DNA of 64,000 bases from Thermoanaerobacterium sp. CMT5567-10 (GTDB lineage: Bacteria > Bacillota > Thermoanaerobacteria > Thermoanaerobacterales > Thermoanaerobacteraceae), in assembly GCF_030534315.2 (NCBI RefSeq), contig NZ_CP130558.2, forward strand, positions 558,001-622,000, in the 5' to 3' direction. The notes below the pieces were generated by a model. The model saw only the letters and a list, made by a program, of their open reading frames with translations. It was not told the origin of the DNA and ran no database searches. The position numbers and the translations under genes are program-made. The stretch's first letter is position 1; the number at the start of each line of letters is the position of its first letter. Of this stretch, positions 19,647 through 29,362 are shown piece after piece.

Positions 19647-19958
19647 TTATAATCCTAATTCCTGTTGGATTTTATTAATCAGTGCTTTTGGAGACTTAAT
19701 TGCAACTTCAGTAGGAACATCAATGACTTTTTTGCCTGAAAAGCGTTCTCTGCCCTTTACTTTGATATCAGCTGCGATGATTACAACATCAGCTTCTGCA
19801 ATATCACTTACTTTAAGTTCATCTTCTGTTCCAATAGTTCCTTGAGTTTCAATGTGAATTTCATGTCCCAAACTTTGTGCAGCGCGCACCAATTTTTCTT
19901 TTGCTATATAAGTATGCGCAATTCCAGATGTACAAGCTGCAATTCCTACAATCTTCAT
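19647..19958 (-). CDS. PTS fructose-type EIIB
   Basis: A 103-residue phosphocarrier with the active-site cysteine in IAACTSGIAHTYIAKEKL, as in FruA EIIB domains. AGGAGG precedes the ATG. It receives phosphate from EIIA (probably the C-terminal domain of the adjacent regulator) and passes it to sugar bound by EIIC. Confidence 0.93.
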   Translation of the reverse strand: MKIVGIAACTSGIAHTYIAKEKLVRAAQSLGHEIHIETQGTIGTEDELKVSDIAEADVVIIAADIKVKGRERFSGKKVIDVPTEVAIKSPKALINKIQQELGL

Positions 19959-19979
19959 AAATCTTCCTCCTTTCTATAT

Positions 19980-22370
19980 TTATTCTCCTGCAAAGATTTG
20001 ATAAATTTCTTCAGGTGTTTTCACTTTTTGTAGCCTTTCACATACTTCATCATCTGCTAATTTTGTCGCCACTTGTGAAAGTAAACGAATATGAGCACTA
20101 TCCCTGTTCTCCTCTTTCACAGCAAACAAAATAATAAAGCGTACCGGTTTATTATCTAATGTTTCCCATTCAATGTCTGTTTTAGTTCTACCTATAGCTA
20201 ATGATGTTTTACTAACAAATTTTGATTTTCCATGAGGAATTGCTATCCCATTGCCAATACCTGTAGAACCCAAACGTTCTCTGTAATATACATCATCCAA
20301 GAAAGCTTCCTTGTCTGATAAAGCTCCTGCATTATATAGTAATGTCGTTAATTCCCGTAATACTTCATCTTTTGTTTTTGCTTCCATATCAAGTTTGATT
20401 GTTTCAATTTTAATTACTTTTGCTAAATCAGTTGCCATAATCTTCATTTCTCCTTCATTCAATTCAAAATAACTCTTTACATCTTTTCTATTCATACATT
20501 TTTTTAAATAGTACATGGACCCTTCAAAGGTATGAAGATGATATATTTCTGATAATAAATGAGTTATTATATCAGTATTATCCATTGCTATATAGAATAC
20601 GATTTGCTTCTTCAGTTTCTTGATATCATTCAATGCAATTGCTAAAATAGGTTGCTTGCTATAGAATGCCATTTCCACTTTTATGTCATCACCAAGTGAA
20701 ATTTCGTGAAAATTGATATTGGTATGGTATTTTTTATTTAATTGTTCAACAACCTCATCATGCTGCTTATTGAAATAAATATTTTCCTCTGTAAGATATT
20801 GGTTAATATATAACGTCCCTATTTTTTTTCTATCAGTTTTCACAGGTTTTTCTACTAAAAGTTTGGATATATTTTTAATATCCTGATCATTTAAAAACGT
20901 AGATACAAGGATATAAGGTTTTTCTTTAATATCTATTGGTACTGTTGATACAATAAAATCAATATCATCCATGTTACGTTCTTTTAACATGCTAACTGAT
21001 AAAATATCTACAATTTCCCAATCCGGAAAAGCCCTCCGGATCCTTGTACTTAACAATTGTGATGTTCCATAACCACTTTGGCATACAACCAAGATACGTC
21101 TTTTAACAATTGATCGTTCTAATGCTAGTTGATAATATAATGCCAAATATCCTATCTCATCCATCGGAATCGTTTTTAACTTTAAATCATATGTTGCCAT
21201 TAATACAGCTGCTTTACATATATTCAAAATGTCCGGATATTCTTCTATAATGTCTCCTATTACTGGATTTGATATTTGAATATCGTAGTCGAGTCGGTTC
21301 AACATAGGACGTATATGCATCAATAACCCTTCCATTACGATTTCATCATTTAAAATATTTATATTCATAATTTTTTCCATAAAAGATGTCACTTTTTTTG
21401 CAAATATATTCGCCCTTTGATTTAATTCATTTAAAACCTCATTAGCATTCTCACTCATATTTTTCACTAATCCAGAAGAGATAAAATATTGATATAAATA
21501 GTAAATTTCTGATTCTCCTAATTGTGTCTGAAAATCTTTGTTAATTTGATTAACAATATTTTTCGCCTCTTCATAAGCTTTTTCATATTTCAAATTATCA
21601 GACTTTTTTGCAACATCTACCTCTATTTGCTTTCCTTCCAGCCCCCTTGTCAATGAAATCAAAATATGAGTTAAAATGTTGATGTAATAAGGATCATTCA
21701 AGAGGCAATTATATTTCTTTTCCAATTTAACAAGAAGTTCATTAACATAAATAATCTTATCTTTTTCAAAAATTTCTAATAATGCATTTAATGTAGATGC
21801 ATCAATGCGCGCTGACAGCTCTTCAATAGTCCAATCTTTATCCACTTCCTTCGAATATTCAATTAGGAGAGATTCAATAGCTCTTCGAATATCATTTTCT
21901 GTTCCTACTATCCTAGTCCCTTTTTTGTTTTTCTCCAGTTTGAGGTTAAATTGTGATATCCATTTTTCAATATAATTCAAATCATTTACTATGCTCGTCT
22001 TACTAACGTAGTACATATCGGAAAGTTTTTGTATAGAAGTACTCATATGTGAACTAATCAACAAGTTTTTAATAATTTCAATCCTGCGTTCTTTGATTGA
22101 AATATTTTCATGCTTTCTTTCTTGTCTCTCAAGATCGTTAAGTAAAAGCCATTTGGCATTTTTTGCATTTACAATCATAATGCCTGTACCTCGTTTACGG
22201 TCTAATATAATATTAAATTTATTCAGATATTTCTCTATCACCCTTAGATCCTTTTGAATGGTTTTATTGGAAGCATTTAATAAATCAGCAAAGCTTTTAA
22301 TTGTTTTATAATTTGTTTCTTCCAATAATAACTTTATAAATTCTATCTGGCGTTTAGTAAGACTAATCAA
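19980..22370 (-). CDS. PRD-containing transcriptional regulator with C-terminal EIIA domain
   Basis: A 796-residue MtlR/ManR-type activator. Order: an N-terminal winged HTH (residues 1-60), a second Mga-type HTH (about 80-140), two PRD domains (about 190-400), an EIIB-like domain with RILVVCQSGYGTSQLL (about 408), and a fructose-type EIIA domain from about 640 with active His in GIAIPHGKSKF. No other EIIA gene is present, so this domain may serve the transporter as well as sense flux. The start is a TTG after a perfect GGAGGT. It leads the operon. Confidence 0.9.
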   Translation of the reverse strand: MISLTKRQIEFIKLLLEETNYKTIKSFADLLNASNKTIQKDLRVIEKYLNKFNIILDRKRGTGIMIVNAKNAKWLLLNDLERQERKHENISIKERRIEIIKNLLISSHMSTSIQKLSDMYYVSKTSIVNDLNYIEKWISQFNLKLEKNKKGTRIVGTENDIRRAIESLLIEYSKEVDKDWTIEELSARIDASTLNALLEIFEKDKIIYVNELLVKLEKKYNCLLNDPYYINILTHILISLTRGLEGKQIEVDVAKKSDNLKYEKAYEEAKNIVNQINKDFQTQLGESEIYYLYQYFISSGLVKNMSENANEVLNELNQRANIFAKKVTSFMEKIMNINILNDEIVMEGLLMHIRPMLNRLDYDIQISNPVIGDIIEEYPDILNICKAAVLMATYDLKLKTIPMDEIGYLALYYQLALERSIVKRRILVVCQSGYGTSQLLSTRIRRAFPDWEIVDILSVSMLKERNMDDIDFIVSTVPIDIKEKPYILVSTFLNDQDIKNISKLLVEKPVKTDRKKIGTLYINQYLTEENIYFNKQHDEVVEQLNKKYHTNINFHEISLGDDIKVEMAFYSKQPILAIALNDIKKLKKQIVFYIAMDNTDIITHLLSEIYHLHTFEGSMYYLKKCMNRKDVKSYFELNEGEMKIMATDLAKVIKIETIKLDMEAKTKDEVLRELTTLLYNAGALSDKEAFLDDVYYRERLGSTGIGNGIAIPHGKSKFVSKTSLAIGRTKTDIEWETLDNKPVRFIILFAVKEENRDSAHIRLLSQVATKLADDEVCERLQKVKTPEEIYQIFAGE

Positions 22371-22450
22371 CGTTTACCTCCTTTCTTTTATTCTCCCTCT
22401 GCCCCACAAGTATAGGATATCATATTGTTCAAATATGTAAAATAACAAAT

Positions 22451-22473
22451 AAGTTCCTTTAAAAAAGGAACTT
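22451..22473. terminator. Hairpin upstream of the PTS operon
   Basis: AAGTTCCTT and AAGGAACTT pair around AAAAA. It lies in the 22371-22868 intergenic region, which otherwise holds the PTS regulator promoter and a terminator. Confidence 0.5.
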
Positions 22474-22520
22474 ATATAACAACTCTCTATTAAATGCAAC
22501 TGCGTGTTTTTTTATTTATA

Positions 22521-22558
22521 AAAAATAAGCCACTGTGCAATTTACACAGTACTTTTTG
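22521..22558 (-). terminator. Terminator of the DUF1648 gene
   Basis: On the minus strand ACTGTG and CACAGT pair, followed by TTATTTTTTAT. A closely similar terminator ends the ABC exporter operon at 51671-51702, which is further evidence that the two loci share ancestry. Confidence 0.7.
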
Positions 22559-22868
22559 TTTAGTTATAGTTTATTATTTTGATTTTTTATAAAACATTCA
22601 AAATGAAATTATGGCATCTTATTAAAATAGAGGCAATTGTTTAATTTTATTTTCTTTTGTATTTTATCGTTTCTCACATCAATAATTAGTATTTCTGCAT
22701 TTTTTGTAAACGGCAAGTACTTTCAGATAAATTTCGGAAAATAACTTTCCTGAATTTTTTCCATATGTCCATTCAAAAATGATTGCCTGTACTCAAGCCT
22801 ATAACTTTTACCTGTTATTTTAAAAAGCTCACATCTGTAAACTTCTGTATCCTTTTTATCTACAATTT

Positions 22869-23369
22869 TCACCTTAGTTTTATTGATTTTATAATAAAAT
22901 ATACTATTGTAACAAAAATTATTATCAATAAAATAGCAATAGACCCGATTCCAAGTTCTTTAAACTTCCCTAAAGCTATATATATATCTTTATATAAGAT
23001 AAACGAAAGCAAAAAAATAACCTCTACCTTTAAACAAGTCATAAGCGTACGCGCATTTCTATATTGGCGCTCTGCATTTTCCTCAGTAATTTCAGGAATA
23101 TAATTAAGTATATGAGGAAATCTACTTATATATGAAAACATAAAATATAATAAAATGCTCACTATAGGTATTAAAAAAAGAGTTCCTTTGCTACCCCAAG
23201 AATATGGATTACCAGATAAACTATAATGTATTGGAACTTTATTTGGAAGATATGGCCAATACCTAATAAATAGTAATAATTCTAAAATGAGATTAATTAT
23301 TACTATTATTTCGATAACTTTTTCAAATGTTGAAAATTTTAACTTTAAAATAGACCTATTTTTATACAT
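22869..23369 (-). CDS. DUF1648/SdpI-like membrane protein
   Basis: 166 residues with four predicted membrane helices and the DUF1648 signature PNKVPIHYSLSGNPYSWGSK. DUF1648 is found in SdpI, the immunity protein and signal transducer for the SdpC killing peptide, and in related proteins. The gene follows CTATAC-type operator motifs shared with the radical SAM and ABC exporter genes near 50-54 kb, so a role in peptide immunity or export control is possible but inferred. Confidence 0.75.
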   Translation of the reverse strand: MYKNRSILKLKFSTFEKVIEIIVIINLILELLLFIRYWPYLPNKVPIHYSLSGNPYSWGSKGTLFLIPIVSILLYFMFSYISRFPHILNYIPEITEENAERQYRNARTLMTCLKVEVIFLLSFILYKDIYIALGKFKELGIGSIAILLIIIFVTIVYFIIKSIKLR

Positions 23370-23522
23370 TTAATTTTCATTCCTTTCATAAATTTTTAGT
23401 TAATCTGAGCCGTTGTTAATGTTCTTTTCTCTATTCAATACCTTTTTATTATTCCTATCTATTTAATAAACTGTAATGCCCTTGTACATCTTCATTTTAT
23501 AGCGCTGTTTTTCCAATGTCTA

Positions 23523-23576
23523 CTATATCTTTGTATAGTTTTGACATAAAAAGCAAAAAACTATACAAAAGTATAA
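23523..23576 (-). promoter_or_regulatory. Two CTATAC-type operator motifs upstream of the DUF1648 gene
   Basis: CTATATCTTTGTATAG at 23523-23538 and CTATACAAAAGTATAA at 23561-23576 reproduce the arrangement at 50698-50752 with the same 38-base offset. Each is an imperfect 6-4-6 palindrome. Confidence 0.6.
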
Positions 23577-23585
23577 TCTTAAAAT

Positions 23586-24102
23586 TTAATCTATATCTAT
23601 TAAATTTAATTTAACCGCTTTTGTAACTGCTTTCTGAATGCTTTTTACGCATAGCTTCTCAATTATTTTCCTCTTATGATATTTTACAGTAACTGGTTTA
23701 ATTTCAATCTCTCTTGATATGGCCAATTCTTTATAACCCTTTGCAAGCATTAGCAATATCTCTATCTGATTATCAGTTAAATTTATATTGCAGTTATTTA
23801 GTTATTGCTCTTTTATATTGGTTTTATATTCATCGGCAATTTTATCTGCAAGCAATTCTAAAACTATAGTCATTTCATCTGCCATGACATATTCTATCGT
23901 CGATACATCAAAATATCCTATTATCTTTTCATCTACAATGATAGGCGCTCAATACAATACCATTTTTTCAAAATGTCACAGAAATGATGCTGAGGTTCTA
24001 AATAAACTAATCTTCTTAATTGCATCGCCATTGAAATAGCATTTGTTCCTACGGCTTCTTCTTTAAAAGACATACCTATTCTAAAACCTGATTTATCTAT
24101 GC
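23586..24102 (-). pseudogene. Decayed copy of the GAF/LuxR-type regulator
   Basis: This stretch is highly similar to 50762-51290. It has lost the 5' third of the gene, carries a one-base deletion near 23949 (GGCGCTC where the other copy has GGCGCTGC), and contains a TAA at 23802-23804 between the GAF and HTH parts, at the same place as in the other copy. The HTH part is still open to 23586. Similarity stops at about 24102, close to the transposon. Confidence 0.85.
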
Positions 24103-24242
24103 TGTTATACAGCAAATTATTTCAATATAAAAAGCACCATAAAAAGCAAAATAATTTAACCTTATCCATTATGTAAAGTTAATTAATTTTCATATTCATG
24201 TATAAGATTGGTTAATCTTGCCTACAATTATAGAAAAATAAT

Positions 24243-24268
24243 GGGGCGGTAAAATTAATTACCACCCC
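24243..24268 (+). repeat. Hairpin upstream of the first transposon gene
   Basis: GGGGCGGTAA and TTACCACCCC pair with one mismatch, 15 bases before the first start codon. It may shield the transposon from outside transcription or block the ribosome site. Confidence 0.5.
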
Positions 24269-24283
24269 AAGAAAGGTATCACA

Positions 24284-24856
24284 ATGATAATTATAGCCTT
24301 TCCAGTTAAAAATATACATGAATATATCGAAAATGAATCATATTTGTACATAGATACACCATCTGGATGTCCTAATTGCAATTACAACGGTAAATTGTAT
24401 AGGCACGGTTATTACTGCAGGGGTGTCTTTATTGACAATAATTGCATAGATATTACCATAGCAAGAGTTATTTGTCCTGTATGCCATAAGACACATGCTT
24501 TAATACCGGATTTCCTTGTGCCATATTTTATCTATCCTTTATCTGTTATTCTAACTTCTTTGAAAAAAATATTTATCGATGGACATGGCACTACATATGT
24601 TGCTGATGAAATCATTAAAGAGTTTAATTTGTTTTTCGTAAAACAGCAAAATATCAGTTATTTCAAAATGAGATTTCTCTCGATTTTGAATTATGTTCAC
24701 AGCTTTTTTGCTAATTTTCGAGAATACATTGAAACAATGAACAGTTTATCACCTAGAACTTTGATAAGCAATATTTGTAAATATACAAAAGAAAAGCTAA
24801 AGTTTAATTTACACTATTTTGATTTGATGAAAGTACATTTTTTCAAAAAAGCTTAA
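24284..24856 (+). CDS. Zinc-ribbon protein of the transposon (DUF6431-like)
   Basis: 190 residues. The N-terminal half has two CxxC pairs (GCPNCNYNGKLYRHGYYCRG and VICPVCHKTHALIPDFLVPY), as in DUF6431 proteins coded next to DDE transposase and ExeA-like ATPase genes. The rest is helical. It could act in target or end recognition; function is unknown. GAAAGG precedes the ATG. Confidence 0.6.
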   Translation: MIIIAFPVKNIHEYIENESYLYIDTPSGCPNCNYNGKLYRHGYYCRGVFIDNNCIDITIARVICPVCHKTHALIPDFLVPYFIYPLSVILTSLKKIFIDGHGTTYVADEIIKEFNLFFVKQQNISYFKMRFLSILNYVHSFFANFREYIETMNSLSPRTLISNICKYTKEKLKFNLHYFDLMKVHFFKKA

Positions 24857-25863
24857 ACTTAATTTTTGGTAGAATTTTTTTGCTTTTTTTACAAAAGCCA
24901 TGTTTTTATCATAATTTACCGATGTTTTTGTCTGTATAATTATTTTAATTCGATTAAAAATGTTTAATCTGAATTTGTCTATGTAAATTTATTTAATTTG
25001 CATTTTATTTCTCCACATAACCTTTGTGAATGTACCATCATTATCCAGTCAATAATACTGATAATTAAATCGAGGATGTTTTTAGGCATGGATAATGATG
25101 TTAAACAAAAAATTGCTTACTTTAAATTTTCTTTGATAGCACCGCTTATCAATGAAAATTACACTCAGGAAACTGCAAAAGAATATATGGAGGTTATTAC
25201 TTCTAAAGTTTATGATGTGCCTTCATTAGGTAAAAGAGAATTCTCTCCTAATACAATTAAGACATGGCTTTACTGTTACAGAAAATATGGATTTGAAGGT
25301 TTATATCCTAAAAGTAGATGCGACAAAGGTGCTTCAAGAGTTTTAACTGATGATGTTAAAGCCTATATTAAGAATCTAAAACTTGATAATCCAAGAAGAT
25401 CAGCTAAATCAATCTATCAGGAACTTTTGGTTAAAAAGTTTATTGAGCTTGATAAAGTATCCTTATCTACAGTTCAAAGATATCTTCGAAAAACTAAAAT
25501 ATCTACATCAGCATTAAACACAAAAGACAGGAGAGCTTTTGAAATGGAGTATCCTAATGACTGCTGGCAATCTGACATATCCATGGGTCCATACTTAGTT
25601 ATCAACGACAAGAAGATTAAAACATACCTTATTGCTTTTCTAGATGATTCATCAAGGTTAATAACACATGCAGAATTTTATGATACAGATAATGTAATAT
25701 CACTTATTGATGCGTTCAAAAAAGCCATTTCGAAAAGAGGTGTTCCTAAAAAACTATTTGTTGATAACGGCAAAGTATTCCAAAGCGAACAATTGCATTT
25801 AATATGTGCATCATTGGGAACGTCTTTATGTTATGCTGAACCGTATTCGCCAGAATCAAAAGG

Positions 25864-25949
25864 TTATGCTAAGTATATGATAATGTAAAGTAATACGATA
25901 AACACAGCATATATAAAGAAAAATATAAAGCTTTACTTTACATTATCAT
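25864..25949 (+). repeat. Left end of the RIT element with paired subrepeats
   Basis: ATGATAATGTAAAGTAA at 25877-25893 is followed by its complement at 25933-25949, about 40 bases apart. The outer arm extends into the 31-bp terminal inverted repeat. The layout mirrors the right end and looks like a pair of recombinase binding sites. Confidence 0.85.
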
Positions 25950-26001
25950 TCCTCTATAGTTGATATTGGCGACAGCCAAATTAAAAATAGGGGGAATTCA
26001 A

Positions 26002-27258
26002 ATGAATGAAACAAAACAAATAATTTCGTTTGAAAAATCAGCAACAGAGTTTTTGCTATATCTGCGACAGATTCCATTTTCACAATCACGAATTAACTTA
26101 TATGAAAGGGGAATTAATCAGATTTCCGAGTTCATCAAACAGTATCAGGCAACAGCATATTCAGCTGATATATGCAATAAATATATCGATGCAATACTCG
26201 ATGGACGAAAATATGATTCAATCAGTCGCTTAGAAAAGGATTATATTAGGGTTGCTACAGCATTACTTCAGCATAAGACAACTGGAGCAATTTCATACAG
26301 AATTAAACGGCAGAAATATGAACTGACTGGGGAAATTGGTGATACCATCTATAAATTTGTGGAATATCGTAGAAAGAGGAACTTTTCTGAAGATACTATT
26401 GCCGGCAGCTTGATCTACTTATCGCGATTCTATGAGCATTTAAGACGTCAAGGAGTCCAAACCATTTCTGAATTGAATCAACAAGTGCTAATTTCCTTTG
26501 TAAATAGTCTTGGCTTTTATTCAAAAGCAACCATTCATTGTACATTATGCGCTTTACGAGTATTTCTGCGGTATCTTTATAATGAGCATCTTTTTGGAAA
26601 AGATCTCTCCTATCTGATTTCAAAGGATGGCTACAGAAAGGAGGCTAAGCTTCCTACAAGCTATACTAAAGAAGAAGTGGAGCATTTGCTGGCATCCGTT
26701 GATCGCGGTAATCCTAAGGGGAAACGCGACTATGTAATGTTACTTTTGGCTGCCAGATTAGGGCTTAGAGCTTCAGACATTTGCGGACTCAAGTTTGCAA
26801 ACATCATATGGGATCAAAACCTTATTGTTTTGATTCAACAGAAAACTAAGAAGCGAATAGAGCTACCTATTCTTCAGGAAGTTGGAAATGCAATTATTGA
26901 TTATATGAAGTATGGTAGGCCTATTTCTGACTCACCTTTTATATTCTTAAAATTGTATCCACCTTATGATAGATTGGCTGAGCCTACACTTCACAGCATA
27001 GTAAGTACCTATCTGAATAAAGCCGGAATTAAAAATATTTCCATTAAAAAGCATGGCCTTCATGCTTTACGTCACAGCCTTGCAGGAATTCTACTTGAAA
27101 AAAAGACACCTCTTCCAGTAATTTCAGAAGTTTTAGGCCATGAAAGCACAGAAAGCACTAAATCTTATCTAAGAATTGATATGCCGGCACTTCGTCAGTG
27201 TGCCTTGGAAGTGCCACCACTAAACAAGAGCTTTTATGGAACGGAGGTATCTAAATGA
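26002..27258 (+). CDS. RIT tyrosine recombinase A
   Basis: 418 residues. SAM-like N-terminal core-binding region, then a catalytic domain with Arg in ARLGLRASDICGLKF, a beta-hairpin Lys in QKTKKRIELP, HALRHSLAG (His-x-x-Arg), LGHESTESTKSYLRI (His and nucleophile Tyr). All catalytic residues appear present. The ATG at 26002 follows AGGGGG. It overlaps the next recombinase gene by 4 bases, typical of RIT trios. Confidence 0.9.
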   Translation: MNETKQIISFEKSATEFLLYLRQIPFSQSRINLYERGINQISEFIKQYQATAYSADICNKYIDAILDGRKYDSISRLEKDYIRVATALLQHKTTGAISYRIKRQKYELTGEIGDTIYKFVEYRRKRNFSEDTIAGSLIYLSRFYEHLRRQGVQTISELNQQVLISFVNSLGFYSKATIHCTLCALRVFLRYLYNEHLFGKDLSYLISKDGYRKEAKLPTSYTKEEVEHLLASVDRGNPKGKRDYVMLLLAARLGLRASDICGLKFANIIWDQNLIVLIQQKTKKRIELPILQEVGNAIIDYMKYGRPISDSPFIFLKLYPPYDRLAEPTLHSIVSTYLNKAGIKNISIKKHGLHALRHSLAGILLEKKTPLPVISEVLGHESTESTKSYLRIDMPALRQCALEVPPLNKSFYGTEVSK

Positions 27259-28220
27259 TAGAATTCTGTGGAATTTATGCGCCTTATATCAAGGATTATA
27301 TTGAATTCAAACGTAGCTTAGGTTATTGCTTTTCGATGGAATACCTTTTTAAGGATTTTGACAGTTTCACATTGGAGCAAGAATGCAGTACTGTTGGTCT
27401 GACCAAAGAGCTTTGTGATCTGTGGGGAACCAGAAGACCGAACGAGACTGAAGTTAACTGCTACAAAAGGATAAACGACATCAGGAACTTTTCTATATAT
27501 CTTAATAGCCTCGGTTACAAGTCGTATGTTTCTGTTCACAATGCTAAACATCAATCTACGTTCGTTCCATACATTTTCACTAAAGCTGAGATACAGAAAT
27601 TTTTCTATGCTTGTGATAGTCTTCCAATTACAGGATACTCAGTAATCACGCAAACTCTTCCTGCAGTTTTCCGTCTTATCTACGGATGTGGTCTTCGTGT
27701 AAATGAAGCACTCTTTCTTAAATGTGATGATGTTAATCTAGAAGAGCAGTACATAGTTATACGGAAGACAAAAAACGACTGTGATCGCATACTACCATTT
27801 ACCGATTCTGTTGCAGATGCATTGAAGAAATACATGCAATACCGGAAACAGCTTCAATTCACAAGCGAGTATTTTTTTGTGAAAAAGGATGGCGATCAAT
27901 GCTCTAGCGATTCTGTATATAGGTGGTTCCGCAGAATTCTTTACCATGCTGGGATATCACATGGAGGTAAGGGTAAAGGCCCGCGTGTTCATGATTTGCG
28001 GCATAGTTTCAGTGTACATACATTGGCTGCTATGGCAGAAAATGGCCTAGATCTATATTATTCATTGCCTATCATTTCAAAATATCTAGGACACAATTCC
28101 CTTGAGGCTACTGACAAATATGTGCGTCTGACAGCTAATATGTACCCAGGAATACTGAATAAAATGAACAGCATCTGTTCCTATGTTTTTCCGGAGGTGA
28201 ATAACTATGAAACCGAATGA
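27255..28220 (+). CDS. RIT tyrosine recombinase B
   Basis: 321 residues. Catalytic Arg in YGCGLRVNEALFLKC, Lys in RKTKNDCDRILPF, VHDLRHSFSVH, and LGHNSLEATDKYVRL with the nucleophile Tyr. Its start overlaps recombinase A (ATGA junction) and its end overlaps recombinase C by 14 bases, so the three are translated together. Its role within the trio is unknown. Confidence 0.9.
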   Translation: MIEFCGIYAPYIKDYIEFKRSLGYCFSMEYLFKDFDSFTLEQECSTVGLTKELCDLWGTRRPNETEVNCYKRINDIRNFSIYLNSLGYKSYVSVHNAKHQSTFVPYIFTKAEIQKFFYACDSLPITGYSVITQTLPAVFRLIYGCGLRVNEALFLKCDDVNLEEQYIVIRKTKNDCDRILPFTDSVADALKKYMQYRKQLQFTSEYFFVKKDGDQCSSDSVYRWFRRILYHAGISHGGKGKGPRVHDLRHSFSVHTLAAMAENGLDLYYSLPIISKYLGHNSLEATDKYVRLTANMYPGILNKMNSICSYVFPEVNNYETE

Positions 28221-29226
28221 TTTTGCTTACTACCTGACTGGGTTTTTAACCAAATACCTACCTAACGAAACCGGTGCCAGTGTAAATACAATTTCATCAT
28301 ACCGAGATACATTTACGTTACTTCTGGAATTCATGCGGGATAAAAAGCATGTTGCAGTTGAAAAGATAACTTTGGTTAAGATAAAGAAAGAGATCATCGA
28401 AGAATTTCTTGATTGGATTGAGATTGAAAGAAACTGTAGCACATCTACCAGAAACGTACGTTTAGCAGCATTACATTCGTTTTTTAAATATTTACAATAT
28501 GAGAATCCAGACTACCTTTTGGAGTGGCAGAGGATTTTGTCTATTCCGATTAAAAAATGTGAAAAGGGAATTATGACATACATGACGGTTGATGGTATTA
28601 AACTTCTACTAGAAATGCCAGATGTAAGTACTCGAGATGGAAGGCGAGACCTTGCATTGATATCGTTGATGTATGATACCGGCGCACGTGTACAAGAAAT
28701 TGTTGATCTCATTCCTTCATGCATTCGCTTTGAACATCCTTGTACGATAAAACTGACCGGTAAAGGTAACAAAGCCAGAATTGTACCTTTAATGGAAAAA
28801 GAAACACATATCCTGAAAAGGTATATGGAAGAAGAAAGACTTTTGACTCCTGCTGCTGGTCAATACCCCCTCTTCTTTAATAGACGAAAAGAGAAGCTTA
28901 CACGGGCTGGCATCGGATATATTCTTGATAAATACGTAAAAATGGCTCGAAATATGAACAATGCTTTGGTTCCAGAAAAGTTTACCTGTCATTGCCTTCG
29001 TCACAGCAAAGCAATGCATTTGCTGCAAGCGGGGGTTAATTTAGTATATATTCGTGACATTCTTGGCCATTCTTCTGTACAGACAACGGAAATATATGCC
29101 CGTGCCGATTCCAAACAAAAGCGTGAAGCTATTGAGCGAGCATATACCGATGTAACACCGATAGAGTTACCTATTTGGCAGACCAACAACAATCTTCTGG
29201 AATGGTTGAAAAACTTCAATCGTTGA
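28207..29226 (+). CDS. RIT tyrosine recombinase C
   Basis: 339 residues and XerD-like. Catalytic Arg in YDTGARVQEIVDL, Lys in LTGKGNKARIVPL, CHCLRHSKAMHLL, and LGHSSVQTTEIYARAD carrying the final His and Tyr. GGAGGTG precedes the ATG inside recombinase B. Only 17 bases separate its stop from the right inner subrepeat. Confidence 0.9.
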   Translation: MKPNDFAYYLTGFLTKYLPNETGASVNTISSYRDTFTLLLEFMRDKKHVAVEKITLVKIKKEIIEEFLDWIEIERNCSTSTRNVRLAALHSFFKYLQYENPDYLLEWQRILSIPIKKCEKGIMTYMTVDGIKLLLEMPDVSTRDGRRDLALISLMYDTGARVQEIVDLIPSCIRFEHPCTIKLTGKGNKARIVPLMEKETHILKRYMEEERLLTPAAGQYPLFFNRRKEKLTRAGIGYILDKYVKMARNMNNALVPEKFTCHCLRHSKAMHLLQAGVNLVYIRDILGHSSVQTTEIYARADSKQKREAIERAYTDVTPIELPIWQTNNNLLEWLKNFNR

Positions 29227-29243
29227 GCGTCTTTTGTATTGTT

Positions 29244-29330
29244 ATGATAATGTAAAGTAAATTCACTAAGAATGTAGCGTTAATACTATATTTCACGATA
29301 TTACTTTACATTATCATATACTTAGCATAA
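29244..29330 (+). repeat. Right end of the RIT element with paired subrepeats
   Basis: ATGATAATGTAAAGTAA at 29244-29260 and its complement at 29301-29317 reproduce the left-end layout in mirror image. The outer copy continues to 29330 as CTTAGCATAA, complementary to the left border. Confidence 0.85.
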
Positions 29331-29362
29331 CCTTTTTTATGTGAAGCTTCACATAAAAAAGG
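29331..29362. repeat. 32-bp perfect palindrome at the right RIT border
   Basis: The palindrome is centred on GAAGCTTC and bounded by CCTTTT and AAAAGG. Its inner 20 bp, TTATGTGAAG plus complement, resemble two RIT outer ends (TTATGCTAAG) joined head to head, with two base changes each. It is not part of the interrupted gene. Confidence 0.85.

Larger units (their letters stand above)
25864..29362 (+). mobile_element. RIT element (recombinase in trio) inserted in the transposase gene
   Basis: A 3499-bp insertion carrying three overlapping tyrosine recombinase genes and no other cargo. A 31-bp perfect terminal inverted repeat covers 25864-25894 and 29300-29330. AAAAGG flanks both outer borders as a direct repeat. 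Between the right repeat and the right border lies a 32-bp perfect palindrome (29331-29362). Three tandem recombinases with inverted-repeat ends define RIT elements; their transposition mechanism is poorly known. Confidence 0.88.
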
